This document shows, piece by piece, positions 52,931-61,183 of a DNA stretch of 64,000 nucleotides (the stretch's first letter is position 1; the number at the start of each line of letters is the position of its first letter). Under the pieces are notes generated by a model. The model had not been told where the DNA came from and did no database searches. It worked only from the letters and a program-made list of their open reading frames with translations. The stretch is from Rhodococcus jostii RHA1 (lineage in GTDB: Bacteria > Actinomycetota > Actinomycetes > Mycobacteriales > Mycobacteriaceae). A program made the position numbers and the translations under genes. The stretch is from positions 5,398,501 to 5,462,500 of the forward strand of contig NC_008268.1 in assembly GCF_000014565.1 (NCBI RefSeq). Reading direction: 5' to 3'.

Positions 52931-53826
52931 CCGCGGACACCCGGCGCGAACAGCGCAGCACGGAGGTGCCGGTGACGGCAGACCCGGCCCGTGACCATCG
53001 CCGCCGGGAGGTGCTCGTGACGGCCCTGGGATACGCCGCGATGGTGGCGGTGCTGGTCATGGTGGCCCTGCCGCTGTACTGGATCGTGATGACGTCCTTC
53101 AAGGATCGCCCGGACGTCTACACCCTGCCGGTCACCTGGTGGCCCGGCACCTTCCATCCCGAGAACTACTCGGAGGCCACCACGTCGGTGCCGTTCTGGA
53201 CGTTCCTGCGCAACTCCGTGATCATCACCGGGGTGCTGGCCGTCGTGAAGTTCGCACTCGGCGTGTTCAGTGCCTACGGACTGGTGTTCCTGCGGTTCCC
53301 GGGCAAGAACGTCGTATTCCTCGGCATCATCGCCGCCTTGATGGTGCCCAACCAGATCACGGTCATCTCCAACTACGCACTCGTCGCCGAATGGGGCTGG
53401 CGGAACAGCTTTCACGGCATCATCGTTCCGCTCGCCGGGGTCGCGTTCGGAACGTTCCTGATGCGCAACCACTTCCTGTCGATACCCACCGAGATCGTCG
53501 AGGCCGCCCGGATGGACGGCGCAGGCCACTTCGGGCTGCTGTGGCGGGTGATCCTGCCGGTGTCGGGGCCCACCATGGTGGCGTTCGCGATCATCACCGT
53601 CGTCACCGAGTGGAACGAATACCTGTGGCCGTTCCTGATGGCCGACGACGCGTCCGTCGCGCCCCTGCCGGTCGGGTTGACCCAACTCCAGAACAACGAC
53701 GGGCTCACCAACTGGGGCCCGGTCATGGCGGGAACGGTACTCACGATGCTGCCGATTCTCGTGGTTTTCCTTGTGCTGCAACGGCACATGATCAAGGGCC
53801 TCACATCGGGTGCGGTCAAGGGATAG
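52927..53826 (+). CDS. ugpE: ABC importer permease, UgpE-like
   Basis: This 299-residue permease of the MalG/UgpE family is the second half of the membrane channel. It has an N-terminal cytoplasmic tail, six membrane segments and the EAA motif EAARMDGAGHFGLLWRVILPVSGP. Start and stop codons overlap with the upstream permease (GTGA at 52927), indicating translational coupling. The binding-protein gene follows after 18 bases. Confidence 0.9.
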   Translation: MTADTRREQRSTEVPVTADPARDHRRREVLVTALGYAAMVAVLVMVALPLYWIVMTSFKDRPDVYTLPVTWWPGTFHPENYSEATTSVPFWTFLRNSVIITGVLAVVKFALGVFSAYGLVFLRFPGKNVVFLGIIAALMVPNQITVISNYALVAEWGWRNSFHGIIVPLAGVAFGTFLMRNHFLSIPTEIVEAARMDGAGHFGLLWRVILPVSGPTMVAFAIITVVTEWNEYLWPFLMADDASVAPLPVGLTQLQNNDGLTNWGPVMAGTVLTMLPILVVFLVLQRHMIKGLTSGAVKG

Positions 53827-53844
53827 CGGAGAACGAGGAGAGAC

Positions 53845-55152
53845 ATGAATCGGATGAACCGTCGGGGATTCCTCGGGCTGGCGGGCGCGGTGGCCGCCGG
53901 CGCCGCGCTGACGGCGTGCGCCGGGTCGGGGTCGGGCTCGTCGGCGACGTCCGGCGCGAACACCATCACGTTCTGGTCCAACCACCCCGGCAAGTCGCAG
54001 GACGTCGAACGGGAACTGATCAACCGGTTCCAGGCGAAATACCCCGACCTCACCGTGAACCTCGTCGACGGCGGAAAGAACTACGAGGAGGTGTCGCAGA
54101 AGTTCAACGCCGCCCTGTCGGGCGGCGAACTGCCCGACGTCGTGGTCCTGTCGGACGTCTGGTGGTTCAACTACGCCCTGACCGGGGCCATCGAGCCGCT
54201 CGACGGACTGTTCGGCGAGGTCGGTGTCGACTCCTCCGATTACGTCGACTCACTGCTCGCCGACTACCTGTTCGAGGGCAGGCACTACGCCCTTCCGTAC
54301 GCGCGGTCGACGCCGCTGTTCTACTACAACAAGCAGGTGTGGGCGCAGGCCGGCCTGCCCGACCGCGGGCCCGCCACCTGGCAGGAGTTCGACGAGTGGG
54401 GTCCCGAACTGCAGCGGGTGATGGGCGGCGGCAAGCTGGCCCACGGCTGGGGCGACGCCAAGAACTACCTCGGCTGGACGTTCGAGGGGCCGGTCTGGAC
54501 ATTCGGCGGGGCGTACTCGGACCAGTGGGACCTGAAGTTCGGCGACGAGAAGACACTCGCCGCGGGAACGTTCCTGAAGGACATGATCCACACGAAGAAG
54601 TACGCGGCCGTGTCGAGCGACATCGCCAACGAGTTCGGTGCGGGCATCCTCGCGTCGACCATCGCCTCGACCGGCGACCTGTCGGGGATCACCAAGTCCG
54701 CCGCGTTCGACTTCGGCACCGCCTTCCTCCCCGCGTCGGGCGCGCCGGGCTGCCCGACCGGTGGCGCGGGCCTCGCGATTCCGGCGCGGATCTCCGACGA
54801 GCGGAAGAAGAACGCGCTGACGTTCATCGACTTCGTGACCAACGGCGAGAACACCGCGTACTTCTCCCAGAACGTCGGGTACATGCCCGTCCGCAAGTCC
54901 GCTGTCGAGGACCCGAGCATGAAGGCGTACCTCGACGCGAACCCCAACGCGCGCACCGCCGTCGACCAGCTCGCGAAGACCCGGTCGCAGGACTACGCCC
55001 GGGTGTTCGTGCCCGGCGGTGACCAGATCATCGGCACCGGACTCGAGCAGATCGCGCTGCAGAACGCGGACGTGGCGGCGACGTTCGCCGGTGTCGGGAC
55101 ACAACTCCAGCAGATCATCGACCGACAGATCACACCCAAGCTGCCCCAGTAG
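53845..55152 (+). CDS. ugpB: ABC importer substrate-binding lipoprotein, UgpB-like
   Basis: This 435-residue extracellular solute-binding protein of family 1 captures the substrate outside the membrane. The N-terminus MNRMNRRGFLGLAG is a twin-arginine signal and runs into the lipobox LTAC (cysteine 25), so it is probably exported folded and lipid-anchored. The mature part begins TITFWSNHPGKSQDVERELI, as in sugar and glycerophosphodiester binding proteins. GAGGAGAG precedes the ATG. The true ligand could be glycerol-3-phosphate, glycerophosphocholine or a sugar; the sequence alone does not decide. Confidence 0.88.
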   Translation: MNRMNRRGFLGLAGAVAAGAALTACAGSGSGSSATSGANTITFWSNHPGKSQDVERELINRFQAKYPDLTVNLVDGGKNYEEVSQKFNAALSGGELPDVVVLSDVWWFNYALTGAIEPLDGLFGEVGVDSSDYVDSLLADYLFEGRHYALPYARSTPLFYYNKQVWAQAGLPDRGPATWQEFDEWGPELQRVMGGGKLAHGWGDAKNYLGWTFEGPVWTFGGAYSDQWDLKFGDEKTLAAGTFLKDMIHTKKYAAVSSDIANEFGAGILASTIASTGDLSGITKSAAFDFGTAFLPASGAPGCPTGGAGLAIPARISDERKKNALTFIDFVTNGENTAYFSQNVGYMPVRKSAVEDPSMKAYLDANPNARTAVDQLAKTRSQDYARVFVPGGDQIIGTGLEQIALQNADVAATFAGVGTQLQQIIDRQITPKLPQ

Positions 55153-55169
55153 GAGGAGAAGGAATATCC

Positions 55170-56234
55170 ATGGCCCACGTCCAGTTCGCAGGTGTCACCC
55201 ACCGCTATTCGGGAGCCGATCGACCCGCGGTCGATCGGCTGGACCTCGACATCGCGGACGGCGAGTTCCTCGTCCTCGTGGGTCCGTCCGGGTGCGGTAA
55301 GTCGACCAGTCTGCGGATGCTGGCCGGCCTCGAAGCCGTCGAGGCGGGCCGCATCGAGATCGGCGGCGCCGACGTCACCGCGCTGCCGCCCAGGGCGCGG
55401 GACGTGGCCATGGTGTTCCAGAGTTACGCGCTGTACCCGAACATGACCGTCGCGGACAACATGGGTTTCGCGCTCCGCAACGCCGGCGTCGGGAAGGTGG
55501 AACGCACCGCGCGGGTGCTGGAAGCGGCGCGGATGCTCGAACTCGAGCCGCTGCTGGATCGTAAACCGGTGAAACTGTCCGGCGGGCAACGTCAACGGGT
55601 CGCGATGGGCCGGGCCATCGTGCGGCACCCCAAGGTGTTCTGCATGGACGAACCGCTGAGCAACCTCGACGCCAAGCTGCGGGTGAGTACCCGCTCGCAG
55701 ATCGCGGGTCTGCAGCGCCGGCTCGGCACGACCACCGTGTACGTCACCCACGACCAGGTGGAGGCCATGACGATGGGCGACCGGGTGGCGGTCATGCAGG
55801 GTGGGCGCCTCCAGCAGGTCGCCCGGCCCCGCGATCTCTACGACGACCCGGTCAACACGTTCGTCGCCGGTTTCATCGGCTCGCCCGGGATGAACCTCAT
55901 GGACACCCCGATCCGCGACGGCGTCGCCGAACTGGGCGGCCTGCGTATTCCCGTGCCGCACTCGGCGATCGGGGACGGCTCCGTGATCGTCGGGGTGCGC
56001 CCGGAGTCGTGGACGCTGGTGGGGTCGTGGCGTAAGGACTCGTACACGGTCGACGCCGACCTGCTCGAGGAACTCGGGGCGGAGTCCTTCGTGTACGCGT
56101 CCGGGACGTCCGGGAAGGTGGTGGTGCGGGTGGACCGCACCCGCACCGTCGCCGCGGGGGAGAGGGTGCACCTGCAGCCGAAGCCCGGTGCGGTGTACTT
56201 CTTCTCCGCGGCGACGGGGAACCGTCTGCGGTAG
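55170..56234 (+). CDS. ugpC: ABC importer ATPase, UgpC/MsmK-like
   Basis: This 354-residue cytoplasmic ATPase powers the importer. It shows Walker A GPSGCGKS (38-45), the Q-loop MVFQSYALYPNMTV, the signature LSGGQRQR, Walker B VFCMDEP and the switch histidine in YVTHDQVEAM. A C-terminal MalK-type regulatory domain (about 240-354, TOBE) follows. AGGAGGAGAAGG precedes the ATG at 55170. Its stop is only 3 bases from the stop of the convergent M13 peptidase gene. Confidence 0.92.
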   Translation: MAHVQFAGVTHRYSGADRPAVDRLDLDIADGEFLVLVGPSGCGKSTSLRMLAGLEAVEAGRIEIGGADVTALPPRARDVAMVFQSYALYPNMTVADNMGFALRNAGVGKVERTARVLEAARMLELEPLLDRKPVKLSGGQRQRVAMGRAIVRHPKVFCMDEPLSNLDAKLRVSTRSQIAGLQRRLGTTTVYVTHDQVEAMTMGDRVAVMQGGRLQQVARPRDLYDDPVNTFVAGFIGSPGMNLMDTPIRDGVAELGGLRIPVPHSAIGDGSVIVGVRPESWTLVGSWRKDSYTVDADLLEELGAESFVYASGTSGKVVVRVDRTRTVAAGERVHLQPKPGAVYFFSAATGNRLR

Positions 56235-56237
56235 TCG

Positions 56238-58187
56238 CTACCAGATCTTGACGCGCTCCTCCTGATCGAGGTAAAGCGCGTCACCGGGCTTGACGTCGAA
56301 CGCGTCGTGGAACGTGTCGAGGTTGCGAACCACGCCGTTGCAGCGGAACTCCGGCGGCGAGTGCGGATCGACGGCGAGCCTGCGGAGCGCCTCGGCGTCC
56401 CGGGCCTTGGTGCGCCACACCTGCGCCCAGCCGAAGAACACCCGCTGGATACCGGTGAGGCCGTCGAGAACCTCGGGCTCGGACCCTTCCGTGGCGATCC
56501 GGTACGCCGCGATGGCGATGGACAGGCCACCGAGGTCGCCGATGTTCTCACCGATGGTGAACTCGCCGTTCACATTGTGGCCGGGCAGCGCCTTCGGCTC
56601 GAACTCGTTGTACTGCTCGATCAACGCCTTCGTGCGCTTGCCGAACTCGGTCCGGTCGTCGTCGGTCCACCAGTCGACCATGTTGCCGTCGCCGTCGTAC
56701 TTGGCGCCCTGATCGTCGAAGCCGTGGCCGATCTCGTGACCGATGACGGCACCGATTCCGCCGTAGTTGGCGGCGTCGTCTGCGGCGGCGTCGAAGAACG
56801 GAGGCTGCAGAATGGCTGCGGGAAAGACGATTTCGTTCATGCCCGGGTTGTAGTAGGCGTTGACCGTCTGCGGCGTCATGAACCACTCGTCGCGGTCGAC
56901 GGGGCCGCCGAGCTTCGCGAGGTCGCGGTCGTACTCCGCCGCGTAGCCGCTGCGGTAGTTGCCGACCAGGTCGTCGCGGGAGATGGTGACGGCCGAGTAG
57001 TCGCGCCACTTGTCGGGGTACCCGATCTTGGGTGTGAACTTCTCCAGCTTGCGCAGCGCCGCCTGCCGCGTCTCGGGGCTCATCCAGTCCAGGTCGGAGA
57101 TGTTGCGCCGGTACGCCTCCTGCAGGTTGGCGACGAGTTCCTGCATGCGGGCCTTCGCGTCGGCCGGGAAGTGGCGTTCGACGTAGAGCTTGCCGACGGC
57201 CTCGCCCAGCAGATCCTGCACCAGGGACACGCCGCGCTTCCAGCGCTCACGGATCTCCTCGGCGCCGGTCAGCGTCTTCCCGTAGAACGCGAAGTTCTCG
57301 TCGACCAGGGCCTGCGTGAGGTACGGGGCGCGGGAGCGGATGACGTTCCACGTCGCCCACGCCTTCCAGTCGTCGATGTCCTCGGACGTCCACAGCTCGG
57401 TCAGCGTGGTGAGGAAATCGGGCTGGCGGACCACGATCTCGGCGAACTGCTCGGACGTGCCGCCGAGCGCGCCGATCCACGACGACCAGTCCAACCCGGC
57501 GGGGAGCTGGTCGAGGGTGAGCAGGTTGTAGCTCAGCTCGGCGTCGCGACGCTTCACGACGTCCCAATGACCGGCCGCGATCTTGGTTTCCAGGTCGAAC
57601 ACGCGCTGCGCGTCGTAGTCGACGCCTGCGAGGGCGAACATCTTCGCGATGTGCTTCACGTACGCCGCGCGGATCTCCGCGTGGTCGTCCTGGCGGTAGT
57701 ACGACTCGTCGGGCAGGCCGATGCCCGACTGGCTGAAGTGGACGAGGTAACGCTCGGAATTCTTGGCGTCCGTGTCGACATAGTGGCCGACGGCTCCGCC
57801 GACCCCCGTGCGTTGCTGGCGGCCGATGACGGCGGCGAGCGCGGAGAGGTCGGCGGCCGAGGCCACGTCGGCGAGCTCGCCCGCGATCGGTGCGAGCCCC
57901 GCGGCCTCGACGACGTCCGCGTCCATGAAGCTGCCGTACAGGTCACCGATGCGCTGCGCGTCGGTCCCCGGCGCCGCGCCGGAGTCCGCCGCCTCCTCGA
58001 TGATGGTCTGGACGTCGACCTCGGCCTTGTCGTACAGCGTGCGGAACGCGCCGTCGATCGCCCGGTCCGCGGGAATCTCGTAGTCGTCGATCCACTTGCC
58101 GTTCACGTGGACGAAGAGGTCGTCCTGGGCGCGGGTGTCGTTGTCGAGGTGAGTGAGGTCGATGCCGGAGCGCTGAGCCGTGGTCAT
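56238..58187 (-). CDS. M13-family zinc metallopeptidase, Zmp1-like
   Basis: This 649-residue neprilysin-family endopeptidase keeps the zinc motif HEIGH (484-488) and the third-ligand motif GENIGDLGG (glutamate 547). The substrate-binding NAYYNP and the C-terminal region CNGVVRNLDTFHDAFDV with the closing DQEERVKIW tryptophan are also present. There is no N-terminal signal or membrane segment, as in mycobacterial Zmp1, whose export route is non-classical. The ATG at 58187 is chosen because AAGGA lies about 8 bases upstream; ATGs at 58196 and 58229 are alternatives. It lies 76 bases downstream of the dioxygenase-like gene and may share its transcript. Confidence 0.93.
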   Translation of the reverse strand: MTTAQRSGIDLTHLDNDTRAQDDLFVHVNGKWIDDYEIPADRAIDGAFRTLYDKAEVDVQTIIEEAADSGAAPGTDAQRIGDLYGSFMDADVVEAAGLAPIAGELADVASAADLSALAAVIGRQQRTGVGGAVGHYVDTDAKNSERYLVHFSQSGIGLPDESYYRQDDHAEIRAAYVKHIAKMFALAGVDYDAQRVFDLETKIAAGHWDVVKRRDAELSYNLLTLDQLPAGLDWSSWIGALGGTSEQFAEIVVRQPDFLTTLTELWTSEDIDDWKAWATWNVIRSRAPYLTQALVDENFAFYGKTLTGAEEIRERWKRGVSLVQDLLGEAVGKLYVERHFPADAKARMQELVANLQEAYRRNISDLDWMSPETRQAALRKLEKFTPKIGYPDKWRDYSAVTISRDDLVGNYRSGYAAEYDRDLAKLGGPVDRDEWFMTPQTVNAYYNPGMNEIVFPAAILQPPFFDAAADDAANYGGIGAVIGHEIGHGFDDQGAKYDGDGNMVDWWTDDDRTEFGKRTKALIEQYNEFEPKALPGHNVNGEFTIGENIGDLGGLSIAIAAYRIATEGSEPEVLDGLTGIQRVFFGWAQVWRTKARDAEALRRLAVDPHSPPEFRCNGVVRNLDTFHDAFDVKPGDALYLDQEERVKIW

Positions 58188-58263
58188 GCGTTCCATCCTT
58201 ACACCGTTCCGGGCCGGGAGGTCCACCACTGCGCTCAGGGCGAAACAAAGGTCCGGGGATCGA

Positions 58264-59232
58264 TCAGACGTCGATGCCGAGGTTGATCGCCGCGAGGTAG
58301 CCGTCCGACTGCTCGGCGACGGTCAGCAGGCCTGCGGCGTCGTAGATGCTGTCGGTGGAGTTGTTCACGTTGTTCTCGCGTCCGGTGTGGTCGGAATACG
58401 GTGCGGTCGCGTACACCTCGTCGAGCAGGGCCTCGTCGAAGAACAGCTGGGTGGTGAGCACCGTCTTCTTGTCGATGTGCACCTTCAGGTGGATGTGCGT
58501 GGTCCGGCCGGTGTACCACCCGGGGAAGATGGTGGTGAACTGGGCGATGCCGTTCGCGTCCGTGGTCTGGGCGCCGCGCAGGTAGGTGCCGTCGTCCGTG
58601 GTGGCGGCCTCGCTGTCGCCGACGCTGTAGGACCCGTCGGACGTCTCACCCGAACCGCCGGACATGTCCCCACCGGGACCACCCGCTCCGGGACCACCGG
58701 GACCACCGGCCGGGAGCTGGCCGCCGCCACCGGGTCCGCCCACCGGAGGCGCGCCTGCGGGGGCGCCGTTGCCGCTGAGGTCCGCGGCCCTCGAACCCGA
58801 CTCGAAGCCCGAGTACACACCACCCGCGTCGCAGTGCCAGATCTCCACGACGGCATTGCTCACCACCGCGGCGGAGCCGTCCGCGGAACAGTTCGTCAGG
58901 TCCTGCACCCGCAGTGCGAGCTGCAGCTTCGTGCCCGGCCGGTCCTCGCGGATGTCGCTGCGGATCGAGTCGACGTCGAACCAGTACGGTCCCTGCGTCT
59001 CCTCGACGGCCATGACGCACTGCGGGGCCTGGTCGAGCAGGGCGCTCACCGTGTCGGCGCTGGTCGTCGCGGCACTGGATGCGGCTGCGGTCGACGTGGC
59101 CGACGCCGACGTGCTGCTGCTCCCGTTCCCGGTGCAGGCGGCGATGAGCCCACCCAGGCTCACCGTTCCTCCGACCGCCAGCGCGCGGCGGCGGCTGATG
59201 CGCAGACGGCTCTTCTCCACGTCCTTGTTCAC
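58264..59232 (-). CDS. Tat-exported intradiol-dioxygenase-like lipoprotein
   Basis: The 322-residue precursor has a twin-arginine signal (SRRRALAVGG, residues 13-22) running into the lipobox LIAAC (cysteine 33), so it should be exported folded and lipid-anchored. A Ser/Thr/Ala-rich linker precedes a domain like the protocatechuate 3,4-dioxygenase beta chain. The domain reads EIWHCDAGGVYSGF (tyrosine 140) and GWYTGRTTHIHLKV (tyrosine 240, histidines 246 and 248), the expected four non-heme iron ligands. A Gly/Pro-rich insert (about 153-195) interrupts the domain after the first ligand. The substrate is unknown; catechol-type ring cleavage is only inferred. The GTG at 59232 follows GGAGAGG. Confidence 0.85.
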   Translation of the reverse strand: MNKDVEKSRLRISRRRALAVGGTVSLGGLIAACTGNGSSSTSASATSTAAASSAATTSADTVSALLDQAPQCVMAVEETQGPYWFDVDSIRSDIREDRPGTKLQLALRVQDLTNCSADGSAAVVSNAVVEIWHCDAGGVYSGFESGSRAADLSGNGAPAGAPPVGGPGGGGQLPAGGPGGPGAGGPGGDMSGGSGETSDGSYSVGDSEAATTDDGTYLRGAQTTDANGIAQFTTIFPGWYTGRTTHIHLKVHIDKKTVLTTQLFFDEALLDEVYATAPYSDHTGRENNVNNSTDSIYDAAGLLTVAEQSDGYLAAINLGIDV

Positions 59233-59323
59233 TGTGCGTACCTCTCCATGATCGGGCTGTGACCCGATCGTGGCGCACGAACCTGCGCGCAGCGTGCCGT
59301 CCAGCTGTGAACTTGCTGGGAAC

Positions 59324-60088
59324 TCACCCGCCGAGGCGGGCGTGCATCTCCCAGACGAGGACCTCGGCGCCGGAGTGCGAGGTGACCTGCTGGCCACCGG
59401 AGGCGCTCAAACGGACGGCGTCCCCCTCGTACAGGGTGCCGACACCCTCCATCTCCGCGGTGCCCCGGGCGACGAACACGTGGAGGAACGGCGCTTCGGG
59501 AAGCGTCACCGATGCGCCGGGAAAGAGTCGCGCGACATGCAGGGCCGCGTGCTTGTTGTTGATCCGGATCGCCGAATTGTCCTTGTATTCAGGCATTCCG
59601 GACGCAACGGGCACCAGCCCGCCCTTGAGGATCTCGTCCTCGATCTCGAGTTGTTCGTAGCTCGGAGTGAGGCCGGCTTCGTCGGGTACCACCCACATCT
59701 GGACGAAATGCACCGGCTCGTGATGCTGCTCACCCTCGAGGCGCCAGCTGTCGTTCTTCTCGGAATGCATGATGCCCTTGCCTGCGCTCATGCGTTGCGC
59801 AAGGCCGGGATAGATGATGCCGGAGTGGCCGATCGAATCCTGATGCACGAGCGAGCCGCGCAGCACCCACGTGACGATCTCCATGTCCTTGTGCGGATGC
59901 GTGTCGAATCCCTGACCGGGGAGCACGGTGTCGTCGTTGTTCACGAGGAGCAGCCCGTGGTGTGTGTTGTCGGGGTCGTAGTGCTGGCCGAAGGAGAACG
60001 AGTGCTTCGAATCCAACCAGGAAATCTTGGTTTTCAGCCGATCGCCGGCACGATGAACATAGACATGAGGTGTGGTGACTGCTGGCAT
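59324..60088 (-). CDS. Pirin family protein (bicupin)
   Basis: This 254-residue cytoplasmic protein has the pirin metal site in its N-terminal cupin: FDTHPHKDMEIVTWVLRGSLVHQDSIGH, then MSAGKGIMHSEKND. A second degenerate cupin follows (residues about 150-254). Members of this family act as quercetin-2,3-dioxygenase-like enzymes or as redox-sensitive regulators; which applies here is not visible. AAGGAGG lies 6 bases before the ATG at 60088, fixing the start. The dioxygenase-like gene lies 91 bases downstream on the same strand. Confidence 0.9.
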   Translation of the reverse strand: MPAVTTPHVYVHRAGDRLKTKISWLDSKHSFSFGQHYDPDNTHHGLLLVNNDDTVLPGQGFDTHPHKDMEIVTWVLRGSLVHQDSIGHSGIIYPGLAQRMSAGKGIMHSEKNDSWRLEGEQHHEPVHFVQMWVVPDEAGLTPSYEQLEIEDEILKGGLVPVASGMPEYKDNSAIRINNKHAALHVARLFPGASVTLPEAPFLHVFVARGTAEMEGVGTLYEGDAVRLSASGGQQVTSHSGAEVLVWEMHARLGG

Positions 60089-60431
60089 ATCGGTCCTCCT
60101 TCGGGTGGTACCCGGTCCAGAGTACGAGGTGCCGGCTGCAGGTACTCGCAAGACGGTGTCGATTGTGCATCGAATTCATCGCCTGCCGGCAGCGGTGGAG
60201 GACCCGCGTCGAAGGCGAAATGAGGTTGCGCAGTGCGACATTGGCGTACCTGGCGCCCGTAAGGCGGTGTTCGGCAACAGCTTTCATCGACGGTGCGAAC
60301 CGCGTGAAAGACGGGCGTCCAGTTCGTGCCGCCGTGAATGCCCGCTTCGGCGGGCCCGCGGCGTACAGTTCGAATTGTGCGTCCGGAAGTCGCAGGATTT
60401 GCGGCACGTCGCACACAGCGGAAGGAGCGTG
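60089..60431. other. 343-base intergenic region between divergent genes
   Basis: This region must hold the promoters of the pirin gene (minus) and of the small ORF at 60432 (plus). I see no convincing coding frame in it: the short frames present start from TTG or GTG without ribosome sites. I also see no clear hairpin. Confidence 0.5.
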
Positions 60432-60611
60432 ATGAAGGCGAATTCGGATCGACACGATCAGCACCTCCCCGAGCACCAGCGGATCGCAGACCTCGTCGAC
60501 GACATGGAAGACCGGCTGGTGGCCGAGCGTGAGGCGAAGGGAATCGCGGGCAATGCGTCCGAGCGGAAGCAGGCGGAACAGGTCGAGCCCGACGACCAGG
60601 CCCCCGAGTAG
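60432..60611 (+). CDS. 59-residue hydrophilic hypothetical protein
   Basis: The product MKANSDRHDQHLPEHQRIADLVDDMEDRLVAEREAKGIAG... is highly charged (rich in Glu, Asp, Arg, Lys, Gln), has no hydrophobic segment, and is probably partly helical. GAAGGAG (60421-60427) sits 4 bases before the ATG, which is strong support for translation. I recognise no family. It is followed directly by a small hairpin and then by a 22-bp palindrome, and lies convergent with the MaoC gene. Confidence 0.6.
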   Translation: MKANSDRHDQHLPEHQRIADLVDDMEDRLVAEREAKGIAGNASERKQAEQVEPDDQAPE

Positions 60612-60615
60612 GCAT

Positions 60616-60628
60616 GCGCCTTCGGCGC
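60616..60628 (+). repeat. Small GC hairpin after the 59-residue ORF
   Basis: GCGCC and GGCGC flank TTC, 4 bases past the stop codon; a short stem that could aid termination. Confidence 0.4.
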
Positions 60629-60673
60629 CTGTGAGTACTTGTTAACCGCGGGCGGTTAACAAGTACTCACAGG
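60628..60673. terminator. 22-bp perfect palindrome between convergent genes
   Basis: The arms 60628-60649 and 60652-60673 are exactly complementary over 22 bases with only GG between them. The outer part reads CCTGTGAGTACTTG and the inner part TTAACCGC. It fills the gap between the 59-residue ORF stop and the MaoC stop and probably ends transcription from both sides. It may also be a dispersed element of this genome. Confidence 0.75.
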
Positions 60674-60677
60674 TGGG

Positions 60678-61151
60678 TCACTCGAAGAAGCGGTACACGG
60701 CCTCGGCGACGACCGCGGGACGCTCGCTGCCCTCGAGTTCGATCTGCCCGGCGACGGTCACCTGGACGCCTCCCTTCGGCAGCTCCTCGACGGACTGCAG
60801 CGTCGCGTTCAGGCGGACGCGTCCCTCGGCGGGCACGGGGTTGGTGAATCGGACCTTGTTGAGACCGTAATTGACGGCCATGGTGACGCTGTCGACGGTC
60901 AGGATCTCGTCCCACATGGGGATGATCAGCGACAACGTCAGGTAGCCGTGGGCGATGGGCCCGCCGAACGGGCTCTCCGCCTTGGCGCGCTCGGGGTCGA
61001 CGTGGATCCACTGGTGGTCGTCGGTGGCGTCGGCGAACGTGTTGATCCGCTGCTGGGGGATGTCGATCCACGAGCTGGTGCCCAGCGGCCGGCCCTCGAG
61101 TGCGGCGAGGTCGGCGAGGGTGGCGACCCGGGTGGTGGTTGCGGTGGTCAC
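60678..61151 (-). CDS. MaoC-like enoyl-CoA hydratase
   Basis: This 157-residue hot-dog-fold protein should hydrate or dehydrate an enoyl/3-hydroxyacyl-CoA. The hydratase-2 motif is DHQWIHVDPERAKAESPFGGPIAHGYLTLSLI, with the catalytic aspartate and histidine (DDHQWIHVD). A basic substrate-facing segment VNYGLNKVRFTNPVPAEGRVR follows. Single-domain size fits the bacterial MaoC/NodN group. The GTG at 61151 has AGGAG about 8 bases upstream. It is the third gene of the minus-strand set, 32 bases after the amidohydrolase stop. Confidence 0.88.
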   Translation of the reverse strand: MTTATTTRVATLADLAALEGRPLGTSSWIDIPQQRINTFADATDDHQWIHVDPERAKAESPFGGPIAHGYLTLSLIIPMWDEILTVDSVTMAVNYGLNKVRFTNPVPAEGRVRLNATLQSVEELPKGGVQVTVAGQIELEGSERPAVVAEAVYRFFE

Positions 61152-61183
61152 GATGAGTCTCCTGGTGGTTCGGTGGGGCAGGG

